Source: Paenibacillus sp. SYP-B4298 (lineage in GTDB: Bacteria; Bacillota; Bacilli; Paenibacillales; Paenibacillaceae). Taken from it: 64,000 bases of DNA. A model generated the notes under the pieces. The model saw only the letters and a program-made list of their open reading frames with translations. It searched no databases and was not told the origin of the DNA. The number at the start of each line of letters is the position of its first letter. The first letter of the stretch is position 1. The position numbers were made by a program, and so were the translations under genes. This document shows positions 19,425 to 29,034 of the stretch, piece after piece. The stretch spans positions 4,472,501-4,536,500 of the forward strand of contig NZ_CP115484.1 of assembly GCF_027627475.1 (NCBI RefSeq). The letters run 5' to 3'.

Positions 19425-19831
19425 CCTATTTCCTAGTATAAAAGACCCACAGAATTATTACAACCATTATATTCATATTATTCTCTCATTCGATACATTC
19501 CACCTTAATCTTCCTCTACCTGCCACTCTCAAGCTAACTGCCCATCCTCATGCAATTCGTCTTAATTAACTGAATTTTCAATAATCAGATGTAATTCATA
19601 CTCGATTCTTCTCTGTCTATACGATTGAAATTTTCGCATACTCAGCCCAATGATAATTATCCAATAATTTGTTTTAAATAACTGAATAATAAGTTAATTT
19701 ATACATATTATAATCACCACTGCCGATCCGACTGTCACTTGTGTCACTAACCCCCATTGTGTTGAATAACCGGCAGTTATAAATAAGAATGAATATTCTG
19801 TTTTTTAAGACAGTTATCCTTAGACACTCAC
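19425..19831. other. AT-rich intergenic region
   Basis: About 400 bp of low-GC sequence without a convincing gene apart from the tiny hydrophobic frames noted next to 19424. An 83-codon minus-strand frame here runs through uvrA's terminator and has unlikely composition. Nothing else was recognised. Confidence 0.5.
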
Positions 19832-19881
19832 AAAAAAGCAGCACCTGCGATAACAAAATATTGCTTCGCATGATGCTGCTT
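19832..19881 (-). terminator. Rho-independent terminator of uvrBA
   Basis: Minus-strand AAGCAGCA pairs with TGCTGCTT, extended inward by GCG/CGC, and is followed by a run of T (plus-strand A at 19832-19837). It lies 50 bp after the uvrA stop. Confidence 0.8.
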
Positions 19882-19931
19882 CTCTTTGATTCTTTTTGAA
19901 TCCATAACAACCGTGTACTACTCACCCAACT

Positions 19932-22820
19932 CTATTCGTCCACTCCAGCCGCCACGCCATCCTGTACATTGCGCTGTTGTTCCGTTCGAAGTCGGTCACG
20001 CTCCAGCACTGGCTTCAGATACCGTCCGGTATATGAGGCTTCTACCTCTACCAGTTCCTCCGGTGTTCCTGCCGCGACCAACTGGCCACCGCCGCTGCCA
20101 CCCTCTGGGCCGAGATCAATCAAGTAATCTGCCGTCTTGATCACGTCCAGATTATGCTCAATGACCAGCACAGACTCCCCGGAATCGACCAGCCGATGCA
20201 GTACCACTAGCAGCCGATCAATATCATCAACATGCAGCCCTGTCGTCGGCTCATCCAATATATAGAGCGTCTTGCCTGTGCTGCGACGGTATAGCTCAGC
20301 CGCCAGCTTCACCCGCTGTGCCTCGCCACCTGACATGGTCGTCGCGGGCTGTCCTAGCTTCATGTAGCCCAGTCCTACATCAAACAACGTCGATACTTTG
20401 CGGTGAATGCGCGGAATGTTCTTGAAAAATTCTACGGCATCCTCGATCGTCATCTCCAAAATATCCGAAATACTTTGGCCCTTATACTTGATCTCCAACG
20501 TCTCGCGGTTATAGCGTTTCCCCTTGCATACTTCACAAGGGACATAGACGTCCGGCAAAAAGTGCATCTCTATCTTGATAATGCCGTCCCCACGGCATGC
20601 CTCGCAGCGCCCGCCTTTGACATTAAAGCTGAAGCGGCCTTTTTTGTAGCCGCGGACCTTCGATTCATTCGTCGCTGCGAACACATCCCGAATATCATCA
20701 AACACGCCGGTATACGTCGCCGGGTTGGAGCGTGGAGTACGGCCGATTGGAGACTGGTCAATATCGATTACCTTGTCCAGATTTTCCAGACCGCGAATCT
20801 CCTTATAGGCGCCTGGCCGGGATTTGGCCTTGTTCAGATCGCGCGCCAACGTCTTATACAAGATTTCATTGACCAACGTGGATTTGCCGGAGCCCGACAC
20901 ACCCGTCACGGCCGTGAATACGCCCAGCGGGAAGCTTACATTCAGATTGCGCAGATTGTTCTCCTTCGCTCCGCGCACCTCCACCCACTTGTCACTGGTA
21001 CTACGACGCGACAACGGCACAGGAATGAACTGTCGTCCGCTCAGATAACGTCCGGTCAAGGAATCCTCATTGGCCATAATCTCCTGCGGTGTGCCCTCGG
21101 CGATGACCTGGCCTCCGTGAATGCCCGCTCCTGGACCCATGTCGATAATATAATCCGCCGCCAGCATCGTATCCTCGTCATGCTCCACCACGATCAGCGT
21201 ATTGCCCAGGTTGCGCATATGCTCCAACGTCTGAATGAGTCGGTCATTATCCCGCTGATGCAGCCCAATGCTTGGCTCATCCAGGATGTACAGAACCCCC
21301 ATCAGGCTTGAGCCAATCTGTGTCGCCAGGCGAATGCGCTGCGCCTCGCCACCCGATAGAGTGCCGGCAGCACGACTCATCGTCAAATATTCGAGACCAA
21401 CGTTGACCAGGAAGCCCAGTCGCGCATTGATCTCCTTCAGGATCAGGTTGGCAATCTTCGTCTCCTTCTCATTGAGGGACAACCCTTGGAAAAACTGCTG
21501 CGCCGCTCCAATCGACAATGAAGTGACATAAGCAATGTTGCTCTGTCCTACTGTAACCGCCAGCACCTCCTTGCGGAGACGTTGCCCCTTGCAGCTTCCG
21601 CACGGCTTGGCACTCATATAACCCTCAATATGCTCCCGTATGCCATCAGACGCCGTATCGCGATAGCGGCGCTCCAGATTGCGTACAATGCCCTCGAATG
21701 GAACGTAGGCTTCCTTAGACTGGCCAAAGTCGTTCTCATAACGGAACTTGACCCGCTCCCCCCCAGTACCATATAGCAGCTTCTTCAGGTGCTCCGGCTC
21801 CAGCTCACTTACCGGCTTGTCGACCGGAATCGCATAGTGCTTGCAGACCGCATCCAGAAACTGCGGATAGTAGTTGGAGGTGCTGCCTGCCCAAGCCTCG
21901 AATGCCCCTTGCTGGATCGACTTACTCATGTCCGGGACAAGCAGATCGGGATCAACGATCATCTTCATGCCCAGGCCGTCACATTCCGGGCAAGCGCCGA
22001 ATGGACTGTTGAACGAGAACATCCGCGGAGCCAGCTCCTCCATACTGAAGCCGCACTCCGGGCAAGACAGGGTCGAGCTGAACAGCAGCTCCTCCTTGTC
22101 GATAACATCGACAAGAACCCGCCCCTCGCCGAGCTTCAGCGCGGTCTCCAGCGAGTCGGCAAGCCGTGTCTGAACATCCTCCTTGATAACAATCCGATCC
22201 ACGACGACCTCGATGCTGTGCTTTTTATTCTTCTCCAGCTCTATAGTCTCGCTCAGATCGCGCATCTCGCCATTTACCCGTACCCGTACAAAGCCCTGCT
22301 TCTGAATATCGGCAAGCAGCTTCGTATGCTCTCCCTTGCGCCCGGAGACGACCGGGGCAAGAATCTGCAGACGTGTCCGCTCCTCATATTCCATAATTCG
22401 GTCTACCATCTGCTCTACAGTCTGAGCGGCAATCTCGATGCCATGCTCCGGGCAGTGCGGCTTGCCGATGCGGGCAAACAACAGACGCAGATAGTCGTAA
22501 ATCTCGGTCACCGTGCCTACTGTAGAACGCGGATTGCGGCTTGTTGTCTTCTGATCAATAGAGATTGCTGGAGAAAGCCCGTCAATCGAATCGACATCCG
22601 GCTTCTCCATCTGTCCGAGAAACTGTCTGGCATAGGCCGATAATGATTCCACATAGCGGCGCTGCCCTTCGGCATAGATCGTATCGAAGGCCAAGGACGA
22701 TTTGCCCGACCCGCTCAATCCGGTGAGTACGACAAATTTGTCGCGAGGTATAGTTACATCGATATTTTTCAGGTTGTGGGCGCGCGCGCCCTTAATCACG
22801 ATCTGATCGCTAGCCAACAT
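19932..22820 (-). CDS. uvrA: excinuclease ABC subunit A
   Basis: DNA-damage recognition ATPase of nucleotide excision repair; a UvrA dimer loads UvrB on the lesion. The 962-residue length is typical. Both ABC modules are intact: Walker [10 protein letters not shown] near residue 35 and GVSGSGKST near 645, two LSGGEAQR signatures and two ILDEPS/T Walker B motifs. Zinc-binding cysteines appear as CPECGF...CPECDG in the first half and CEACRGDG...CEVCKG in the second. GGGAGGGG lies 3 nt before the ATG. It follows uvrB by 13 bp and shares its promoter. Confidence 0.98.
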   Translation of the reverse strand: MLASDQIVIKGARAHNLKNIDVTIPRDKFVVLTGLSGSGKSSLAFDTIYAEGQRRYVESLSAYARQFLGQMEKPDVDSIDGLSPAISIDQKTTSRNPRSTVGTVTEIYDYLRLLFARIGKPHCPEHGIEIAAQTVEQMVDRIMEYEERTRLQILAPVVSGRKGEHTKLLADIQKQGFVRVRVNGEMRDLSETIELEKNKKHSIEVVVDRIVIKEDVQTRLADSLETALKLGEGRVLVDVIDKEELLFSSTLSCPECGFSMEELAPRMFSFNSPFGACPECDGLGMKMIVDPDLLVPDMSKSIQQGAFEAWAGSTSNYYPQFLDAVCKHYAIPVDKPVSELEPEHLKKLLYGTGGERVKFRYENDFGQSKEAYVPFEGIVRNLERRYRDTASDGIREHIEGYMSAKPCGSCKGQRLRKEVLAVTVGQSNIAYVTSLSIGAAQQFFQGLSLNEKETKIANLILKEINARLGFLVNVGLEYLTMSRAAGTLSGGEAQRIRLATQIGSSLMGVLYILDEPSIGLHQRDNDRLIQTLEHMRNLGNTLIVVEHDEDTMLAADYIIDMGPGAGIHGGQVIAEGTPQEIMANEDSLTGRYLSGRQFIPVPLSRRSTSDKWVEVRGAKENNLRNLNVSFPLGVFTAVTGVSGSGKSTLVNEILYKTLARDLNKAKSRPGAYKEIRGLENLDKVIDIDQSPIGRTPRSNPATYTGVFDDIRDVFAATNESKVRGYKKGRFSFNVKGGRCEACRGDGIIKIEMHFLPDVYVPCEVCKGKRYNRETLEIKYKGQSISDILEMTIEDAVEFFKNIPRIHRKVSTLFDVGLGYMKLGQPATTMSGGEAQRVKLAAELYRRSTGKTLYILDEPTTGLHVDDIDRLLVVLHRLVDSGESVLVIEHNLDVIKTADYLIDLGPEGGSGGGQLVAAGTPEELVEVEASYTGRYLKPVLERDRLRTEQQRNVQDGVAAGVDE

Positions 22821-22833
22821 ATTCCCCTCCCAA

Positions 22834-24843
22834 TTAATCCTCAGCTTTCAATTCCAGCAATGCATCACGCAATTCGGCAGCCCGTTCGAATTGCAGATTT
22901 TTGGCTGCTTCCTTCATCTCTGCCTCCAGCCGCTGGATGACCTTCTGCCGTTCCTTCTTCGACAGCTTGCCTGTCGCGCCGCCTGTCAGATACTCGGCCT
23001 TCTGCTCTGCCACCTTGGTCGCCTCGATCACATCATGCACCCTCTTGCGGATCGTCTGCGGCTCTATGCCATGCTGCTCATTATGAGCAATCTGCAACTG
23101 TCTGCGCCGCTCTGTCTCCCGCATCGCACGATCCATCGAGTCGGTTACTTTGTCGCCATACATAATAACGCGCCCGTCACTATTGCGGGCCGCACGGCCA
23201 ATGGTCTGAATAAGCGAACGATCGGAACGCAGGAACCCTTCCTTATCCGCATCCAGAATCGCGACCAGCGACACCTCCGGCAGATCCAGCCCTTCACGCA
23301 GCAGGTTAATCCCTACCAGCACATGGAATACGCCTAGCCGCAGATCACGCAATATCGTCATGCGCTCCAGCGTCTTAATATCCGAATGAAGGTAGCGGAC
23401 TTTGATGCCCACTTCCTTCAGATAGTCGGTCAAGTCCTCTGCCATCTTCTTGGTCAGCGTCGTCACCAGTACCCGTTCATCCTTGGCAATTCGATCTCTG
23501 ATCTCGCCGAGCAGGTCGTCAATCTGCCCTTTCGTAGGACGCAGCTCTATAATCGGATCAAGCAATCCTGTCGGGCGGATGATCTGCTCCGTCATGACCG
23601 GGCAGTGCTCCAGCTCATACGGCCCCGGCGTTGCCGAGACAAATACGATCTGCCGAATCTTCTCCTCGAATTCCTCAAAGCGCAGTGGCCGGTTGTCCTT
23701 GGCCGAGGGAAGGCGGAAGCCGTGGTTCACCAGCACATCCTTACGCGCCTGGTCGCCATTGTACATCGCCCGAATCTGCGGGAGAGTGACATGTGACTCA
23801 TCGACGACGATGAGCAGATCGTCCGGGAAGAAATCCATCAGCGTATACGGTGTAGCACCTCGCTCGCGGAACGTCAGCGGCCCGGAATAGTTCTCGATGC
23901 CAGAGCAGAAGCCCATCTCCTGCATCATCTCGATGTCATAGCGCGTCCGCTGCTCAAGCCGCTGCGCCTCCAGCAGCTTGCCCTCATCACGCAGCTCAGC
24001 CAGACGCTCCTCCAGCTCACGCTCAATGTTCAGCAGCGCCGCCCGCATCGTATCCTCGCGCGTCACAAAGTGCGAGGCCGGGAAGATCGCCACATGATCA
24101 CGCTGCCCGACAATCTCGCCGGTGAGCACATCGATCTCTGTGATTCGTTCGATCTCGTCTCCGAACAGCTCCACACGAATCGCCCGTTCATTGTTCGCCA
24201 CCGGGAAGATCTCGATGACATCTCCGCGTACCCGGAAGGTTCCACGTATAAAGTTGATATCATTCCGTTGATATTGAATATCGACTAGCTTATGCAAAAT
24301 ATCGTTGCGCGAGCGCTCCATCCCCACACGCAGCGACAAGACCAGACTCCGATACTCCATCGGCGAACCGAGGCCATAGATGCAGGATACACTGGCGACA
24401 ATGATGACATCTCGCCGTTCGAACAGCGCACTGGTTGCAGAATGGCGGAGCTTGTCGATCTCATCATTAATGCTGGAGTCCTTCTCAATGTAGGTATCGG
24501 AGGATGGGATGTATGCCTCTGGCTGGTAGTAGTCATAATAGCTGACAAAGTACTCGACAGCATTATTAGGAAAAAAAGATTTAAATTCGCTGCAAAGCTG
24601 GGCAGCGAGCGTCTTGTTATGGGCGATGACCAATGTAGGCCGGTTCACCTGAGCGATCGTGTTCGCAATCGTGTACGTCTTCCCCGTTCCTGTCGCGCCG
24701 AGCAAGGTCTGATACTTGGTTCCTTGCCGGATGCCCTCCACCAATTGTCCGATCGCCTTCGGCTGATCGCCCTGCGGCTTGTACTCGGACACCAACTCAA
24801 ATGTTCGGTTCGATACTTGCAGCTCGCTCATTATTCTACTCAT
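22834..24843 (-). CDS. uvrB: excinuclease ABC subunit B
   Basis: DNA-damage verification helicase that is handed the lesion by UvrA and recruits UvrC. About 669 residues from ATG 24841-24843 (GGAG 5 nt upstream); ATG at 24831 giving MSELQVSN is an alternative, and the longer frame to 24873 contains the ribosome site. Walker A GATGTGKT is at 49-56; the beta-hairpin [11 protein letters not shown], the DESH box, SATPGPYE and the GRAARN arginine finger are present. The C-terminal UVR motif ([20 protein letters not shown]) that binds UvrC is complete. First gene of uvrBA. Confidence 0.97.
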   Translation of the reverse strand: MSRIMSELQVSNRTFELVSEYKPQGDQPKAIGQLVEGIRQGTKYQTLLGATGTGKTYTIANTIAQVNRPTLVIAHNKTLAAQLCSEFKSFFPNNAVEYFVSYYDYYQPEAYIPSSDTYIEKDSSINDEIDKLRHSATSALFERRDVIIVASVSCIYGLGSPMEYRSLVLSLRVGMERSRNDILHKLVDIQYQRNDINFIRGTFRVRGDVIEIFPVANNERAIRVELFGDEIERITEIDVLTGEIVGQRDHVAIFPASHFVTREDTMRAALLNIERELEERLAELRDEGKLLEAQRLEQRTRYDIEMMQEMGFCSGIENYSGPLTFRERGATPYTLMDFFPDDLLIVVDESHVTLPQIRAMYNGDQARKDVLVNHGFRLPSAKDNRPLRFEEFEEKIRQIVFVSATPGPYELEHCPVMTEQIIRPTGLLDPIIELRPTKGQIDDLLGEIRDRIAKDERVLVTTLTKKMAEDLTDYLKEVGIKVRYLHSDIKTLERMTILRDLRLGVFHVLVGINLLREGLDLPEVSLVAILDADKEGFLRSDRSLIQTIGRAARNSDGRVIMYGDKVTDSMDRAMRETERRRQLQIAHNEQHGIEPQTIRKRVHDVIEATKVAEQKAEYLTGGATGKLSKKERQKVIQRLEAEMKEAAKNLQFERAAELRDALLELKAED

Positions 24844-25056
24844 CCCCTCTCCAGCGCTCCGAACTTCCAGCATCAGGCCCCCGGGCCCAACATCAACGGG
24901 AGCCGCCCTTCCTATGCCGCTCCCTCGTCCATTCAGCCTTCATGCCGCGCCGCCTGCGCCGCATCAGTCATACGCTGTATGCAATTGCTCTATATGAATA
25001 CTATCATAGCTAATATTAATCAGTGTAACCCAATTGGTAGTAATCTATAGCAATAA
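24844..25056. other. uvrBA leader region
   Basis: About 210 nt between the putative transcription start and uvrB. It is unusually long for an uvr leader and holds no obvious hairpin terminator or peptide with a good ribosome site. Confidence 0.35.
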
Positions 25057-25104
25057 GAATATGTGTTCCCGTAACATTATACCGCTTCGTGCGCTCTCTT
25101 GCAA
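25057..25104 (-). promoter_or_regulatory. uvrBA promoter with a LexA/DinR-like box
   Basis: Minus-strand TTGCAA (25099-25104), a 17-bp spacer and TATAAT (25076-25081) form a strong sigma-A promoter. Right after the -10, GAACACATATTC (25057-25068) matches the Gram-positive SOS box GAAC-N4-GTTC with one changed base. Its position over the transcription start fits repression by LexA. Confidence 0.65.
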
Positions 25105-25221
25105 TCGGGTATTCCTGGTGAAAATAAGAATTCATAGATGTTTATAGGCTGGACGTAAAGCTCGACATGGTGATCGGGGAGTTGATTGAACGCATGATGC
25201 GGGGGCTGCTTCGCTTAAACT

Positions 25222-25249
25222 AAAAAACCCCATCCTCTCGGATGGGGTT
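25222..25249 (-). terminator. Rho-independent terminator of the cold-shock gene
   Basis: Minus-strand AACCCCATCC-GAGA-GGATGGGGTT followed by T6 lies 15 bp after the stop of the cspA-like gene. Confidence 0.92.
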
Positions 25250-25263
25250 GTCGTTAACTGATA

Positions 25264-25464
25264 TTACAGTTTAACAACGTTTTCTGCTTGTGGTCCGCGG
25301 TTGCCTTGAACCACGTTGAATTCAACGCGTTGACCTTCGTCAAGAGTTTTGAATCCGTCGCCAACGATTGCGGAGAAGTGAACGAATACGTCGCTTCCGC
25401 CTTCAACTTCGATGAAACCGAAGCCTTTTTCTGCGTTGAACCATTTAACTGTACCTTGTTGCAT
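25264..25464 (-). CDS. cold-shock protein, CspA family
   Basis: A 66-residue single OB-fold RNA chaperone with both nucleic-acid-binding motifs, KGFGFI (RNP1) and VFVHFSAI (RNP2), and the family ending [10 protein letters not shown]. The start [14 protein letters not shown] is preceded by GGAGG at 8 nt. A good promoter about 210 nt upstream gives it the long leader typical of cold-shock mRNAs, and a strong terminator follows. A second family member is encoded at 57976-58173. Confidence 0.95.
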   Translation of the reverse strand: MQQGTVKWFNAEKGFGFIEVEGGSDVFVHFSAIVGDGFKTLDEGQRVEFNVVQGNRGPQAENVVKL

Positions 25465-25916
25465 GTGGATGACCTCCAAAAATTAAATTAACATGTTCAT
25501 TTTTTGCCGGTAAACAAAAATTCACATATTGAGAAAAGTTTCATTGCCCCGCTGCTTCTAAAATATAGACATCCTTTACGACCTATAGATCATTCGCAGA
25601 GTGAATGTCCATTGGGCGGAATGCAATGTTAACCCTTTTCAATATACAAATTTCCAAAGCATCACATTTATGATTGTGAGTTGATCATATCACAGACCCA
25701 GACGGAAAGCAAATAAATAACGCTTGAAATCACCTAAAAAAAACGGAAATATTTAGATAAGCCCGAATATGGACATCGTCGCCTGACAATTCAGGCACAT
25801 CCGGTTCCCAAGTTTGATCAACTTGCACTACTATTTTAAACAAAACACGTCTTAAATATACACTATGAACATATGATTGCAATAAAAAAGAATCTACCGA
25901 CCATGGAGGTATCCTT
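25465..25916. other. divergent regulatory region with long cold-shock leader
   Basis: The half next to the csp gene (25465-25677) is its untranslated leader. The rest is AT-rich and includes a small GCCTGA/TCAGGC palindrome near 25780-25796 and presumably the promoter of the rightward secreted-protein gene. No gene was seen. Confidence 0.45.
25684..25712 (-). promoter_or_regulatory. promoter of the cold-shock gene at 25264
   Basis: Minus-strand TTGCTT (25707-25712), a 17-bp spacer and TATGAT (25684-25689). Transcription would begin near 25677, leaving a ~210-nt leader. Confidence 0.55.
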
Positions 25917-26927
25917 ATGTTGAAAGCGACTGTCAAATGGTTCACATTGTTGCTCATCAGCACCCTGCTCTTCCCGATCGCCGCACAGCCCGCTCTGGCT
26001 GACAGTCTGGAAACATCGGAGCAGCATATACAATTGGTTATTAACGGTCAGTTGTACAAGCAGCCTGATGGTGAGCCCGCACCCTATATCAATACGCAGA
26101 ACCGCACCATGGTACCGGTCAGTCTGCTCGTCAAGGCAATGAACCTGCCTGGTGCTTCTATTGAATGGGACGAGCCTGCTCGCACAGTCACCATGCGCTA
26201 CACCACCCATACCATCGTCTTCACTCACGGAGCAGCATCCGTTGATATAAATAATGATACCGTCGTCCTTGACTCCGCGGCCGAGATTCGCCAGGGCAGG
26301 CTGTTCGCTCCTGTGCGAGCACTGGTCGGCGCCCTGGGTGGCTCGCTGCAATGGGAGAGCGCTCGCGGGCTGATCTACATTGCGACCGAGCCGAGCACAG
26401 CAGCCCCTCCGACGGGCTCAGAGGCCGACGCGCTCATTGGACAGCAAGCCACCGCCACGCTGGAGGCGCTGGCAGAGCAGGACTGGGGCGCCTTGGCTGA
26501 GCTTGTTCACCCTGACCGGGGCGTGCGCTTCTCTCCGTATACGGATGTTGATCCGGTTGAGCAGACCCGACTGATGCCCGAGGAGCTGCTGGATGCTGCA
26601 GAACGCAGCAAGCTGCGACAATGGGGCTATTACGATGGCACAGGTGACCCGATCGAGCTCAGTATTCAGGACTACTTGCTGCAATTCGTCTATCCGCACG
26701 ATTATCGGACAGCGCCGGAGCGCAGCTATAACCGCCAACTATTTCACGGGAATGTGGCTAACAATGCATCTTGGGTCTACCCAGGAGCCATCATTGCAGA
26801 ATACCATTTCGACGGAATCGATCCGCAGTACGGCGGACTGGACTGGCGCAGCCTGCGACTTGTGTTCCAGCCGTTGCATGGTCAATGGTATCTTGTCGGC
26901 ATCATTAACGATCAGTGGACCTCCTGA
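25917..26927 (+). CDS. secreted protein with copper amine oxidase N-terminal domain
   Basis: A 336-residue exported protein: signal peptide MLKATVKWFTLLLISTLLFP with cleavage near ALA-D. Residues ~35-160 form the copper amine oxidase N-domain (PYINTQNRTMVPVSLLVKAM, then RLFAPVRALVGALGGSLQWE). Residues ~175-336 look like a separate globular domain with LAEQDWGALAELVHPDRGVRFS, a pattern seen in SnoaL/NTF2-like or LysM-companion domains; this is tentative. GGAGG lies 7 nt before the ATG. It is monocistronic and divergent from the csp gene. It shares only the CAO-N module with the protein at 18160. Confidence 0.8.
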   Translation: MLKATVKWFTLLLISTLLFPIAAQPALADSLETSEQHIQLVINGQLYKQPDGEPAPYINTQNRTMVPVSLLVKAMNLPGASIEWDEPARTVTMRYTTHTIVFTHGAASVDINNDTVVLDSAAEIRQGRLFAPVRALVGALGGSLQWESARGLIYIATEPSTAAPPTGSEADALIGQQATATLEALAEQDWGALAELVHPDRGVRFSPYTDVDPVEQTRLMPEELLDAAERSKLRQWGYYDGTGDPIELSIQDYLLQFVYPHDYRTAPERSYNRQLFHGNVANNASWVYPGAIIAEYHFDGIDPQYGGLDWRSLRLVFQPLHGQWYLVGIINDQWTS

Positions 26928-27033
26928 CACTGCTGCGCCGCAGATGCCCAATCAGACAGACACCTGACCCGCTAAAGCCAGACAGCTAAACAGCCATATA
27001 GCCAGACGCCAGGCAGCTCAGCCATGCCTTATC

Positions 27034-29034
27034 TCATGCCCCTTCGCTCCCAGTAGCTTGCCGCTCTTCGCCGCTCTGAAGCTGATACATTCGGTAATAG
27101 CGTCCTTGCTTCGCCATCAGCTCGGCATGTGTGCCACTCTCCACGATGCTGCCGCGGTGCAGAACCAGAATCCGGTCAGCGTCTTTGATGGTGGACAGGC
27201 GATGCGCAATGATAAAGGTCGTCCGCCCGTGTCGCAGCACCTCAAGCGCCTTCTGGATGACGGCTTCCGTCTCGCTGTCCACGCTTGAGGTCGCTTCGTC
27301 CAGAATCAGTACCGCCGGATCGTAAGCCAGTGCTCTCGCGAAGGAGATGAGCTGGCGCTGTCCGGCGGACAGCGTTGCCCCGCGCTCCACGACCGACTCT
27401 TCCAGCCCATGCTCCAACTGGCGGACAAAATCAGCCGCCCCTACCTTCTCAAGCGCCTCCAGCACTTGAGCACGGCTTATCTCCTCATTGTACAAGGTGA
27501 CATTAAACCGAATATCCCCTGTGAACAGGAACGGGTCCTGCAGTACAATACCCATGTGGCGACGCAGCTCCTGCCTAGACATACTGCGGATGTCGATGCC
27601 ATCGATCAGAATCTCGCCAGCATCAGGCTCGTAGAAGCCGAGCAGCAGATTCATGATTGAGCTTTTGCCAGAGCCGGTATGACCGACGAGCGCGATCGTT
27701 TCCCCCCTGCTGGCCTCGAAGCTGATCCCACCGAGCACAGGCTGCCCCTCAACATAGCCAAAGCTCACCTCCCGAAACGCCACATGCCCGCGTGGACGGG
27801 GGACATCGAAAGCCGCAGCTACATCCTGTCCAGGCTCATCCATCAGCTCGAATACCCGTTCTGCCGAAACAACGGCTCGCTGTGCATTCATCAGTTGGTC
27901 AAATATGCCGATAATCGGCTCAAAAATCCGCCCCAGGTAATCAATAAAGGCATAGAACACTCCAAAGGATACTGCTCCTTCCAAGGAACCGCTGCCAAAA
28001 TACCAGATAATAGCCGCTGTAAAGATGCGACCGATAAAATAGACCGCATTGCGACCGGAGAAGGCAAAGATGCGGAATTGAGTCCGCTGATTGCGATAAC
28101 GGTCTTCATTGATTCGCTCGAACTGCTCCTGTATGGACTGCTCGCGGCGGAATGCCTGCAGCACCGGCATAATCAGAATCACTTCGCTCAGCATCGCATT
28201 CATCTCCGCCAGGCGAGCGCGGATAGCAGCAATATATTTGCGCGAATATTTCAGATGCAGCCCCATAACCAGCACATAGATCGGAAGCAGCAGCGCGCAG
28301 ACCAGCGCCATTCTCCAATCGAGGAACAGCAGTGCTGCAAAGACCCCTACTATATTCAACCCGCTAACCACGAAGGTGGACAAAAAGCTCATGTACAGCT
28401 CCTTGATGTTCTCTGTGTCATTGGCGACACGCGAGACCACCTGACCCACAGGCGTCTGGTCAAAATATCGAATCGGCATGCGATGCAGATTGCGGAACAC
28501 ATCCATACGGATGCGTTGAACCGCCCGCTGCGCGATCGTCTGGAGCATATAGCTTTGCGCAAAATTCAAAATACTGGCCGCCATCGCCAGCGCGATGATC
28601 AGCCCCACCAGCATTAATACCGGCTGCATATCATAACGGTAAAAAGCAGCAGTCTCCGCTGCGCTCAGCCGAACCTCCCCATGCACCGGGCTTTGCAGGG
28701 CGAAGCCGCTCCCTTGCTGCACAATGTGAACAATGGCATGTTCGGGCAACGCTCCCCGCTCCTGGTCGCTCAGCCAATCGCTGCGTATGTATTCATAGCC
28801 GTCGTATGGAACAGAAGGTTTCCCAGCCGGCAGCTTAGCAGGCTCCAGCTCCACCCATTCCTGCTCGATCGCCAATATATGATCATCAATGATACTCTTC
28901 GCAATAAGCGGCCCCGCCAGTTGCGCCCCCATCGCAAGGATGAGAATCGTCAAAGCGCCTATGACCTGACCTCTGAACAGCATAATATAATCGAACAGCC
29001 GTCTGCTAACGGAACGTTGTTTCAGATTGCTCAT
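27034..29034 (-). CDS. ABC exporter half-transporter, consensus ATPase site subunit (BmrD/YheH-like)
   Basis: A 666-residue type IV ABC half-transporter: six-helix membrane domain then an ATPase domain with Walker A GHTGSGKSS (~448), signature LSAGQRQL, and a complete Walker B plus catalytic glutamate, LILDEATSSVD. An ~85-residue hydrophilic insertion lies between TM1 and TM2 (roughly residues 46-130), as in YheH/BmrD (673 residues in B. subtilis). It overlaps the upstream half-transporter by 4 bp (ATGA) and has GGAGGAG before its ATG. With its partner it should form a heterodimeric drug or lipid exporter. Confidence 0.9.
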   Translation of the reverse strand: MSNLKQRSVSRRLFDYIMLFRGQVIGALTILILAMGAQLAGPLIAKSIIDDHILAIEQEWVELEPAKLPAGKPSVPYDGYEYIRSDWLSDQERGALPEHAIVHIVQQGSGFALQSPVHGEVRLSAAETAAFYRYDMQPVLMLVGLIIALAMAASILNFAQSYMLQTIAQRAVQRIRMDVFRNLHRMPIRYFDQTPVGQVVSRVANDTENIKELYMSFLSTFVVSGLNIVGVFAALLFLDWRMALVCALLLPIYVLVMGLHLKYSRKYIAAIRARLAEMNAMLSEVILIMPVLQAFRREQSIQEQFERINEDRYRNQRTQFRIFAFSGRNAVYFIGRIFTAAIIWYFGSGSLEGAVSFGVFYAFIDYLGRIFEPIIGIFDQLMNAQRAVVSAERVFELMDEPGQDVAAAFDVPRPRGHVAFREVSFGYVEGQPVLGGISFEASRGETIALVGHTGSGKSSIMNLLLGFYEPDAGEILIDGIDIRSMSRQELRRHMGIVLQDPFLFTGDIRFNVTLYNEEISRAQVLEALEKVGAADFVRQLEHGLEESVVERGATLSAGQRQLISFARALAYDPAVLILDEATSSVDSETEAVIQKALEVLRHGRTTFIIAHRLSTIKDADRILVLHRGSIVESGTHAELMAKQGRYYRMYQLQSGEERQATGSEGA

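Noticed and set aside
19674-19925. 83-codon minus-strand frame in the AT-rich gap
   Set aside because: It passes through the uvrA end and its terminator and has no ribosome site.
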